Shown here piece after piece: positions 1-4,773 of a stretch of DNA of 8,804 nt (its first letter is position 1; every line of letters begins with the position of its first letter). This DNA comes from CAYRTD01 sp964595055. GTDB lineage: Bacteria; Bacteroidota; Bacteroidia; Bacteroidales; GCA-2748055. A program made the translations under genes and the position numbers. Location of the stretch: contig CAZQOV010000138.1 of NCBI GenBank assembly GCA_964595055.1, forward strand, positions 1-8,804, in the 5' to 3' direction. The notes beneath the pieces were generated by a model. The model saw only the letters and a program-made list of their open reading frames with translations. It did not search any database and had not been told where the DNA came from.

Positions 1-180
1 GGAAGAGAGAAAAAGAAGAAGAAGGGAGGAGGAGAAGAGAGAGAAAGAAAGGGGAAAGGGAAAAGGAGGAGGAAAAAAAGGAAGGAGAAAGGGAAAAGGG
101 AAAAAGAAGGAAGGGGAAGGAAGAAAAAGGAAGGGAAGGGAAAGAGGGAGGGGGGGGGGGGAGGGAGGAAGAGAGGGGGA
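1..180. repeat. Homopurine low-complexity tract, probable sequence artefact
   Basis: All 180 bases are A or G, with an uninterrupted run of 12 G at 150-161. The composition changes abruptly at 181, where ordinary mixed coding sequence begins inside a helicase reading frame. With no pyrimidines no stop codon is possible, so the helicase frame stays open through it, but it would encode only Lys, Glu, Arg and Gly. A UvrD-family helicase needs conserved mixed-composition residues just before this point, so the tract cannot be its genuine coding sequence. The likeliest reading is low-quality or chimeric sequence at a contig end. A genuine polypurine insertion is possible but less likely. Confidence 0.85.
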
Positions 181-182
181 CC

Positions 183-716
183 GCCCAGAGGGCGAACGAA
201 ACTCCAAAGGAACTTGAGGAAGAACGCCGTCTTTTTTACGTAGCCATAACCCGCGCAGAAGAGAAGTTGTATCTCAGTTATGCAGGTTCAAGATACAAAT
301 GGGGCCTGTTAAGTCATTGTAATCCGAGTAAATTCATTTCCGAGATTGACGAAAAGTTCCTTGAACTACCCCCTAACTTTGGAAAACAGGGTATTCAGGA
401 TCCTTTGGATTTCGGTATCCAGGAAAGCCGGTCAGATTCTATTCATAAAAAAGTTTCCAATTCAGGTCCTCTCACCCCTGCCTACGGTAAAAAACTCATT
501 AAAGTAAAAACCGGTGAAAAGCATGAGGGAACCGCAAATGCAGGTGAAAATGGTAAGCTTACAATTGGGGCCAGGGTTGAACATCCCAGGTTTGGAAAAG
601 GAAGAATAGACAATATTGAAGGAATAGCACCCAACATAAAAGCTACTGTTATTTTTGATAATTTTGGCAAGAAACAATTACTATTAAAATTTGCAAAACT
701 AAGTCTTCTGGAATAG
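183..716 (+). CDS. uvrD: UvrD/PcrA-type superfamily 1 DNA helicase, C-terminal part (5' truncated)
   Basis: This is the C-terminal 177 residues of an ATP-dependent 3'-5' DNA helicase of the UvrD/PcrA/Rep group, which unwinds DNA in excision repair and clears replication and recombination intermediates in the cytoplasm. The first readable residues lead into helicase motif VI, EEERRLFYVAITRAEEKL (about 219-272), whose Arg (252-254) is the expected ATP-contacting arginine finger. After a variable linker, the last 50 residues (about 564-713) contain ARVEHPRFGKG and KQLLLKFAKL, the small Tudor-like domain found at the C-terminus of PcrA/UvrD. About three quarters of the usual 700-800 residues is missing, because sequence to the left is a purine-only tract and then the window end. 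An internal TTG at 267 is not the start, since motif VI lies before it. The stop is TAG at 714-716. UvrD versus PcrA cannot be decided from this fragment. Confidence 0.9.
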   Translation, partial: AQRANETPKELEEERRLFYVAITRAEEKLYLSYAGSRYKWGLLSHCNPSKFISEIDEKFLELPPNFGKQGIQDPLDFGIQESRSDSIHKKVSNSGPLTPAYGKKLIKVKTGEKHEGTANAGENGKLTIGARVEHPRFGKGRIDNIEGIAPNIKATVIFDNFGKKQLLLKFAKLSLLE

Positions 717-721
717 AGGAT

Positions 722-752
722 TTTGAACATCCGCCGAATTACATTAGCTTTG
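722..752 (+). promoter_or_regulatory. Bacteroidota-type promoter for the DUF4290-murA operon
   Basis: TTTG at 722-725 is followed after 19 bases by TAGCTTTG at 745-752. This matches the Bacteroidota primary sigma factor consensus TTTG-N19-21-TAnnTTTG exactly. It begins 6 bases after the helicase stop. Transcription would start near 759, giving a leader of only about 9 bases before the ATG at 768. The match is seen directly; promoter activity is inferred. Confidence 0.6.
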
Positions 753-767
753 CACAAAATATATTCA

Positions 768-1370
768 ATGGATTACGACTATAATACAAACAGAAAAAAG
801 CTCAATCTTCCTGAATATGGAAGAAACATTCAGAAAATGGTTGATCATGTAGTTCAGATCGAAGATCGTGAAGAACGCAATAAGGCTGCTCATACTATCA
901 TTAATATTATGGGCAATTTAAATCCACACTTAAGGGATGTGGGCGATTTCAAACATAAATTATGGGATCATCTTGCGATAATTTCAGGATTCAAAATTGA
1001 CATCGATTCACCTTATGAGCTGCCAACCAAAGAAAAACTTGAAGGAAAGCCCAACAAGATAGCTTATAATCAGACAAACCTGAAATACAAACATTACGGC
1101 AAATCACTTAATATGATGATAGAGAAAGCTGCCGCGATGGAAGAGGGGGAAGAAAAAGATTATCTTATCAAGCTTCTGGCCAATCACATGAAGAAATCCT
1201 ATCTTACATGGAACAGGGAGGCTGTAGATGATAAACAGATCTTCCTTGATATGAAAGAATTATCCGGTGGAAAAATTGATCTCTTAAATGAGGATATGCA
1301 TCTGCATGAAACCCGTGATATTCTCCATAAAACCCGTAAAAAAAAAGGTCCCAGAAAATCCAATAAGTAA
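768..1370 (+). CDS. DUF4290 family protein, function unknown
   Basis: This is a soluble 200-residue protein that I recognise as the Bacteroidota-specific DUF4290 family, whose biochemical role is not known. Visible marks are an N-terminal MDYDYNTNRKKLNLPEYGRN, a helical stretch with IINIMGNLNPHLRD and FKHKLWDHL, and a basic tail ending KTRKKKGPRKSNK. No signal peptide or membrane segment is seen, so it is probably cytoplasmic. The frame also offers a TTG at 723, but I chose ATG 768: the promoter consensus lies between the two, and the family sequence begins at MDYDYN. It ends 11 bases before murA, so the two genes are almost surely cotranscribed. This neighbourhood recurs in the phylum, which suggests, without proof, a link to envelope growth. 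The polar tail might bind nucleic acid or an acidic partner; that is speculation. Confidence 0.88.
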   Translation: MDYDYNTNRKKLNLPEYGRNIQKMVDHVVQIEDREERNKAAHTIINIMGNLNPHLRDVGDFKHKLWDHLAIISGFKIDIDSPYELPTKEKLEGKPNKIAYNQTNLKYKHYGKSLNMMIEKAAAMEEGEEKDYLIKLLANHMKKSYLTWNREAVDDKQIFLDMKELSGGKIDLLNEDMHLHETRDILHKTRKKKGPRKSNK

Positions 1371-1381
1371 AATTTTTCAAG

Positions 1382-2689
1382 ATGAGCAGTTTCCGGATTG
1401 AAGGAGGTCATAGCCTGAAAGGGGAAATAATTCCCCAGGGCGCAAAAAATGAGGCACTTCAGATCTTGTGTGCGGTTTTGTTAACTAAAGAAGAAGTAAG
1501 GATTAAAAATATCCCACGCATCCGGGATGTACTGAAACTCATCGAACTTCTCGGTGATCTGGGAGTTGAAGTAAAAGAAAATTCACCTTTTGACTTTAGC
1601 TTAAAGGCATCGGAAATAGATATTGCTTTTCTCGAGACAGATTCCTATAAAGAAAAAAGTGCAGCTCTGCGGGGATCAGTCATGATAGTGGGCCCTCTGC
1701 TGGGTAGATTCGGAAAAGCTTTTATTCCCAAGCCCGGAGGAGATAAAATAGGCAGAAGAAGGCTCGATACCCATTTTATTGGTTTTCAGAAACTTGGCGC
1801 GAAATTTGATTTTGACCCGGTTAAACAGCAGTATTCTGTTGACGCTTCAGCGTTAAGGGGAACATCAATGCTTCTTGATGAAGCATCGGTAACAGGAACG
1901 GCTAATATCATTATGGCAGCTGTTCTGGCAAAGGGTAAAACTACCATTTACAATGCTGCCTGTGAACCCTATATTCAGCAATTATGCAAGATGCTTAACC
2001 GGATGGGGGCAAAGATCAGTGGAATAGCCTCTAACTTACTTACTATTCAAGGCGTTGATGAACTTTCCGGGACCGATCATACTATCTTACCCGATATGAT
2101 AGAGGTAGGCAGTTTTATCGGAATGGCAGCAATGACAGAGTCGGAAATCACTCTTAAGAATGTAAGTATAAAAGATCTTGGGGTTATACCGGATTCTTTC
2201 CGCCGGCTTGGTATTAAGCTGGAAATGCGGAATGATGATCTATATATTCCATCACAGGATCATTACGTGATCGAAACTTTCATCGACGGCGCCATCATGA
2301 CCATTGCCGATGCACCATGGCCCGGACTTACCCCCGACCTGATCAGCATAATGCTGGTTGTTGCCACCCAGGCAAAAGGTTCTGTCCTTATTCACCAGAA
2401 AATGTTTGAATCCAGGCTGTTCTTTGTTGATAAGCTCATTGACATGGGCGCCCAGATCATACTTTGCGATCCACACAGGGCAAATGTTATAGGTCTGGAT
2501 AAGCAGATCAAACTCAGGGCCACAAACATGACCTCGCCCGATATCAGAGCCGGCGTGGCCTTACTTATCGCAGCAATGTCGGCTGAAGGCACCAGCACAA
2601 TTCACAACATCGAACAGATCGATCGCGGCTACCAGTTCATTGAGAAGAGGCTGAACAGGATTGGTGCAAGGATTGAGAGGATGGAGTAA
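1382..2689 (+). CDS. murA: UDP-N-acetylglucosamine 1-carboxyvinyltransferase (MurA)
   Basis: MurA transfers enolpyruvate from PEP to the 3'-OH of UDP-GlcNAc, the first committed step of peptidoglycan synthesis, in the cytoplasm. The 435-residue length fits this family (E. coli MurA is 419). Conserved points are Lys22-Asn23 in GAKNEALQ, the active-site loop PGGDKIGRRRLDTH (about 118-131), the region GLTPDLIS with Asp319 (equivalent of E. coli Asp305), and IRAGVALL with Arg389 (equivalent of Arg397). The loop residue that is Cys115 in E. coli is Asp121 here (GAT at 1742-1744). Cys-to-Asp at this position is known from mycobacterial and chlamydial enzymes and from engineered E. coli MurA; it keeps activity but prevents the covalent adduct with fosfomycin. 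The start ATG lies 11 bases after the DUF4290 stop, with no strong ribosome binding site. The paralogous enzyme EPSP synthase (AroA) is excluded by the MurA loop and substrate motifs. Confidence 0.96.
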   Translation: MSSFRIEGGHSLKGEIIPQGAKNEALQILCAVLLTKEEVRIKNIPRIRDVLKLIELLGDLGVEVKENSPFDFSLKASEIDIAFLETDSYKEKSAALRGSVMIVGPLLGRFGKAFIPKPGGDKIGRRRLDTHFIGFQKLGAKFDFDPVKQQYSVDASALRGTSMLLDEASVTGTANIIMAAVLAKGKTTIYNAACEPYIQQLCKMLNRMGAKISGIASNLLTIQGVDELSGTDHTILPDMIEVGSFIGMAAMTESEITLKNVSIKDLGVIPDSFRRLGIKLEMRNDDLYIPSQDHYVIETFIDGAIMTIADAPWPGLTPDLISIMLVVATQAKGSVLIHQKMFESRLFFVDKLIDMGAQIILCDPHRANVIGLDKQIKLRATNMTSPDIRAGVALLIAAMSAEGTSTIHNIEQIDRGYQFIEKRLNRIGARIERME

Positions 2690-2741
2690 TGAAGCCTTTT
2701 TAGACATGGTTTTCAGGTTTTACAAAACTTACTTATATTTC

Positions 2742-2768
2742 TTTAAGGTCGCAATTTGCGATCTTAAA
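2742..2768 (+). terminator. Hairpin just downstream of murA, possible terminator
   Basis: An 11-bp stem (2742-2752 with 2758-2768, one G-U pair) encloses a 5-base AATTT loop, about 50 bases after the murA stop. The core is GGTCGC/GCGATC. The following sequence is A/T-rich (aatattttatc) but lacks a clean T run, so termination would be imperfect. It could instead be a protein-binding palindrome or part of an intergenic repeat. Confidence 0.4.
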
Positions 2769-2773
2769 ATATT

Positions 2774-2905
2774 TTATCTCTCAGCGGATGGAGTTTTTCC
2801 AACCTGCTCTGCAAGCTTGTGCTTTTGAAACAGCTTGAGCTCTTTCCTGTGTGTAGCTAAAATGGATAATAAAAGTAAAACGGTGGTGAAAACTTTTGGA
2901 AGCAT
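2774..2905 (-). CDS. Doubtful 43-aa small ORF with a hydrophobic N-terminus
   Basis: The ATG at 2905-2903 opens 43 codons ending in TAA at 2776-2774. The product starts MLPKVFTTVLLLLSILATHR, which could be a single membrane segment, and continues with a charged tail (KELKLFQKHKLAEQVGKTPS). An AGGA lies only one base before the ATG, too close for a normal ribosome binding site, and no consensus promoter is visible. It is short and unrecognised, and could equally be chance reading through an intergenic repeat. Its weight rests only on the neat hydrophobic-then-basic layout. Confidence 0.2.
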   Translation of the reverse strand: MLPKVFTTVLLLLSILATHRKELKLFQKHKLAEQVGKTPSAER

Positions 2906-2945
2906 TCCTGCTTAAAACTGATTTGCAGCAAAAATTTGTGCAGTA

Positions 2946-2980
2946 AATTTAAAAGCCCGAAAAATCCGGACTTTTAAATT
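2946..2980 (-). terminator. Bidirectional intrinsic terminator
   Basis: A 14-bp inverted repeat (2946-2959 with 2967-2980) encloses a 7-base loop. Its G/C-rich centre is flanked by A's on one side and T's on the other, so it can act on both strands. The single imperfect pair is C-A on the plus strand but a G-U wobble on the minus strand, which favours minus-strand use. On that strand it begins one base after the distal TGA (2984-2982) of the decayed gene. It would also stop any transcript running on from murA. Confidence 0.7.
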
Positions 2981-2981
2981 A

Positions 2982-3276
2982 TCATAAAATGTCTTTTGAA
3001 TCATTTATTATCTTTTCAGGGATATTTAATAATGGAGGATGCTTTCCCTTATTAAAAATGCTATCAAGTAAAATAAGCTTATTTCATATTGACGAATATT
3101 CTACCACTATTCCATAATCTGGATTATATAATACATAATTACCCAGGTCATCTTCGTCTTTTTCAGAATAATATTCAAAAATATAAATAGGAATACTATC
3201 AAGATTACCAATATTGAACCTCTTTAACTTTTGTAAATTATATTGTCCCTGGTGTTTGGCCTTTCTTCTTCCCCAT
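2982..3276 (-). pseudogene. Decayed small gene, family not recognised
   Basis: A minus-strand frame reads well (NIGNLDSIPIYIFEYYSEKD, then NYVLYNPDYGIVVEYSSI) to a TGA at 3086-3084. The same frame then continues for 33 codons of equally protein-like sequence (KHPPLLNIPEKIINDSKDIL) to a second TGA at 2984-2982, directly before a terminator. At the 5' end the uninterrupted frame reaches back to a GTG at 3311 but has no in-frame ATG. The ATG at 3276-3274 (MGKKK) is one frame off; removing one base near 3258-3264 would join it to the main frame and give a 97-codon gene with a single internal stop. So I see one nonsense codon, infer one frameshift, and propose a recently broken gene. No signal peptide or membrane segment is seen. 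Alternatives are two sequencing errors, or a genuine 60-75-aa protein ending at 3084. Confidence 0.5.
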
Positions 3277-3300
3277 ATTCTCAAACTAATTTTTTTTATA

Positions 3301-3308
3301 TATATTTG
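3301..3308 (+). promoter_or_regulatory. Candidate -7 box for the thioredoxin lipoprotein gene
   Basis: TATATTTG matches the Bacteroidota -7 consensus TAnnTTTG and would place a transcription start near 3315, about 35 bases before the ATG at 3350. No good TTTG is found at the -33 distance (the region around 3276-3282), so the case rests on one half of the promoter. The surrounding sequence is so A/T-rich that a chance match is possible. Confidence 0.35.
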
Positions 3309-3310
3309 CA

Positions 3311-3318
3311 CAAATTTA
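3311..3318 (-). promoter_or_regulatory. Candidate -7 box for the decayed minus-strand gene
   Basis: Read on the minus strand this is TAAATTTG, matching TAnnTTTG. It would start transcription near 3304, leaving a leader of about 28 bases to the ATG at 3276. That favours the ATG over the GTG at 3311, which lies inside the box. No clear -33 TTTG is seen. Confidence 0.25.
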
Positions 3319-3349
3319 AATATGTAGATAATAAAAACTTGAAAAAATA

Positions 3350-3931
3350 ATGAAAAACCTGTTTTATTTACTGATTATCAGCACCCTGCTTCTGGCCGGG
3401 GCATGCTCGGGTGAGCAAGCAAACGGAAAAGAAGAAGCCACCACAGAAACAAAAAAATCTGCTGAGGCTAAACCCGAAGCAAAAGTCGGATTGAATGTTG
3501 GCGAGAGAGCACCTGATCTTGAGTATCCCTCACCTGACGGAGAGCTTATTAAACTTTCATCACTCAGGGGACAAGTGGTACTTATTGATTTTTGGGCAGG
3601 GTGGTGTCCACCATGCCGAAGGGAAAATCCGAATATAGTGAGAACATATGAACAGTATAAAGACGAAGAGTTTAAAAATGGAGATGGATTCACTGTTTAT
3701 TCTGTTTCCCTGGATCGCACAAAGGAAATGTGGGTAAACGCTATAGAAGAGGATAACCTGAATTGGAGAAATCATGTGAGTGATCTCAAATACTGGGAAT
3801 CTGTGCCCGCGGCTATTTACCAGGTAAGAGGAATTCCTTCCAGCTGGCTGATTGATGGGGATGGAATAATAGTGGCAAAGAATTTAAGAGGAGAGGCATT
3901 GCCAGCCAAATTGGAGGAGCTGGCTAAATAA
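3350..3931 (+). CDS. TlpA/ResA-like thioredoxin-fold lipoprotein
   Basis: This 193-residue protein is a membrane-anchored thiol-disulfide oxidoreductase of the TlpA/ResA/AhpC-TSA type, facing the periplasm. The N-terminus is a lipoprotein signal with lipobox LAGAC, so Cys19 would be lipidated. A charged Lys/Glu/Ala-rich linker (about 20-46) separates it from the domain. The redox centre is FWAGWCPPCRRENP with Cys86 and Cys89, and the cis-Pro motif is RGIPSSWLIDGDG with Pro163. LDRTKEMW (about 121-128) and the Trp-rich insert before the cis-Pro are typical of Bacteroidota TlpA-like proteins. The family reduces disulfides in exported proteins, often for cytochrome c maturation or peroxide defence; the partner here is unknown. 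It appears to be a single-gene unit, with a promoter-like box upstream and a very large hairpin downstream. ATG 3350 is chosen because the signal peptide starts there. Confidence 0.92.
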   Translation: MKNLFYLLIISTLLLAGACSGEQANGKEEATTETKKSAEAKPEAKVGLNVGERAPDLEYPSPDGELIKLSSLRGQVVLIDFWAGWCPPCRRENPNIVRTYEQYKDEEFKNGDGFTVYSVSLDRTKEMWVNAIEEDNLNWRNHVSDLKYWESVPAAIYQVRGIPSSWLIDGDGIIVAKNLRGEALPAKLEELAK

Positions 3932-3959
3932 ATTACTGAAGCTGGCTGTATAATAACTT

Positions 3960-4027
3960 AAGAAGCATTTAAATTTTTAGTAGAGAAAATTCATGAATTT
4001 TCTCTACTAAAAATTTAAATGCTTCTT
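3960..4027 (+). terminator. Perfect 68-bp palindrome with T tract, probable giant terminator
   Basis: Bases 3960-3993 are the exact reverse complement of 3994-4027: 34-bp arms with no mismatch and no spacer, centred on TCATGA. It is A/T-rich (14 G/C in 68). A run of seven T (4026-4032) follows the last G/C pair on the plus strand, as in an intrinsic terminator. It starts 28 bases after the stop of the thioredoxin gene. The size and perfection exceed an ordinary terminator, so a small mobile palindromic repeat is also possible. No flanking target duplication is evident. Confidence 0.65.
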
Positions 4028-4049
4028 TTTTTCAAATATCCCCTGTCAT

Positions 4050-4082
4050 TTTGTCCATTTATAAAAATTGGCAAAAAATTTG
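4050..4082 (+). promoter_or_regulatory. Weak promoter candidate upstream of grpE
   Basis: TTTG at 4050-4053 is followed after 21 bases by AAAATTTG at 4075-4082, one mismatch from TAnnTTTG. A second near-match, TAGTATTG at 4084-4091, lacks a properly spaced TTTG. Either would give a leader of roughly 30-40 bases before the ATG at 4127. No CIRCE inverted repeat (TTAGCACTC-N9-GAGTGCTAA) is present, so HrcA control is not indicated here. Confidence 0.3.
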
Positions 4083-4126
4083 TTAGTATTGCAGCCGAAA
4101 TTGTATCATTTTAATCCGAAAAACCA

Positions 4127-4756
4127 ATGGCAAAGAAGTCATCAGAAAAAGTAAAGAACAATATTCCTGAGGAACAGGAAGTAAAAACAGAAAATCGTGA
4201 AGCTGAAGAATCCGGAAAGGATGATAATTTGAAAAATAAAAATATAAATTCCGAAGAAAAAAAGGAAGAAGAAAAAGAAGTGACAGACAAGCAAAAGGAA
4301 AAAGAAACTGCAATAGCAGATCCTGAGGAAAAGATAAGAGAACTGCAGGAAAAATATTTGAGATTATCAGCAGAGTTCGACAATTACCGTAAGCGAACAC
4401 TTAAAGAAAGGACAGAATTATTTAAATCTGCAGGTGAAGAAACCATTACAAAAGTTTTACCTGTTCTCGATGATTTTGAGAGAGCGCTTGTATCAATGGA
4501 AGATGCCAGTGATATTGAAGCTGTAAAATCCGGAGTTCAGCTCATTTACAACAAACTAAGAGAAACTTTGGTCCAGCAGGGTCTTAAAGAAATTCCCGCA
4601 CAGGGGGAAGAATTTGATACCGATAAACATGAAGCAATCACAAAGATCCCTGCACCCGATAAAAAGATGAAAGGTAAGATCGTTGATGTGGTTGAGAAAG
4701 GTTATTACCTGAACGATAAGGTAATAAGGTATTCAAAAGTTGTAATTGGAGAATAA
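4127..4756 (+). CDS. grpE: GrpE, nucleotide exchange factor of the DnaK chaperone
   Basis: GrpE is the cytoplasmic dimer that opens the DnaK nucleotide cleft, releasing ADP so that the Hsp70 cycle can turn over. The 209-residue protein has a low-complexity Lys/Glu-rich N-terminus (about 1-65), then the long coiled coil including EKYLRLSAEFDNYRKRTLKE, the four-helix region around VLPVLDDFERAL, and the C-terminal beta domain with EEFDTDKHEAI and VVEKGYYLNDKVIRYSKVVI. The last two are hallmark GrpE segments that contact DnaK. The charged N-terminal extension is common in Bacteroidota and accounts for purine-rich DNA near 4230-4320. It lies 17 bases before dnaJ and probably leads a five-gene transcript. 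dnaK is not nearby, unlike the hrcA-grpE-dnaK-dnaJ order of many Firmicutes. Confidence 0.96.
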   Translation: MAKKSSEKVKNNIPEEQEVKTENREAEESGKDDNLKNKNINSEEKKEEEKEVTDKQKEKETAIADPEEKIRELQEKYLRLSAEFDNYRKRTLKERTELFKSAGEETITKVLPVLDDFERALVSMEDASDIEAVKSGVQLIYNKLRETLVQQGLKEIPAQGEEFDTDKHEAITKIPAPDKKMKGKIVDVVEKGYYLNDKVIRYSKVVIGE

Positions 4757-4773
4757 AAGAAGGAATAAAATAA

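Larger units (their letters stand above)
2690..3349. other. Gene-poor interval between murA and the thioredoxin lipoprotein
   Basis: About 660 bases contain no intact, convincing gene. From left to right they hold a hairpin after murA (2742-2768), a 43-codon minus-strand ORF of doubtful status (2774-2905), a bidirectional terminator (2946-2980), a decayed minus-strand gene (2982-3276 or to 3311), and promoter-like -7 boxes on both strands (3301-3318). I see no tRNA, recognisable riboswitch, insertion sequence ends or direct repeats. Composition is clearly more A/T-rich from about 3000 onward than in murA. Confidence 0.6.

Noticed and set aside
723..767. N-terminal extension of the DUF4290 gene from TTG at 723
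   Set aside because: The stretch contains a consensus promoter, the start would be upstream of the predicted transcript, and the family sequence begins at the ATG at 768.
2745..2768. Fragment of an ORF6N-type gene on the minus strand, from the peptide LRSQIATLK
   Set aside because: Resemblance is limited to about nine residues encoded by a palindrome, and none of the flanking family sequence is present.
3364..3775. Minus-strand open frames opposite the thioredoxin lipoprotein
   Set aside because: They are mirror readings of a well-supported gene, with no domain or start context of their own.
4028..4126. HrcA/CIRCE heat-shock operator before grpE
   Set aside because: The TTAGCACTC/GAGTGCTAA inverted repeat is not found in this interval or near it.
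4083..4400. Minus-strand Ser/Phe/Leu-rich frames that look like membrane proteins, opposite grpE
   Set aside because: The hydrophobic pattern is simply the complement of the Lys/Glu-rich GrpE N-terminus.
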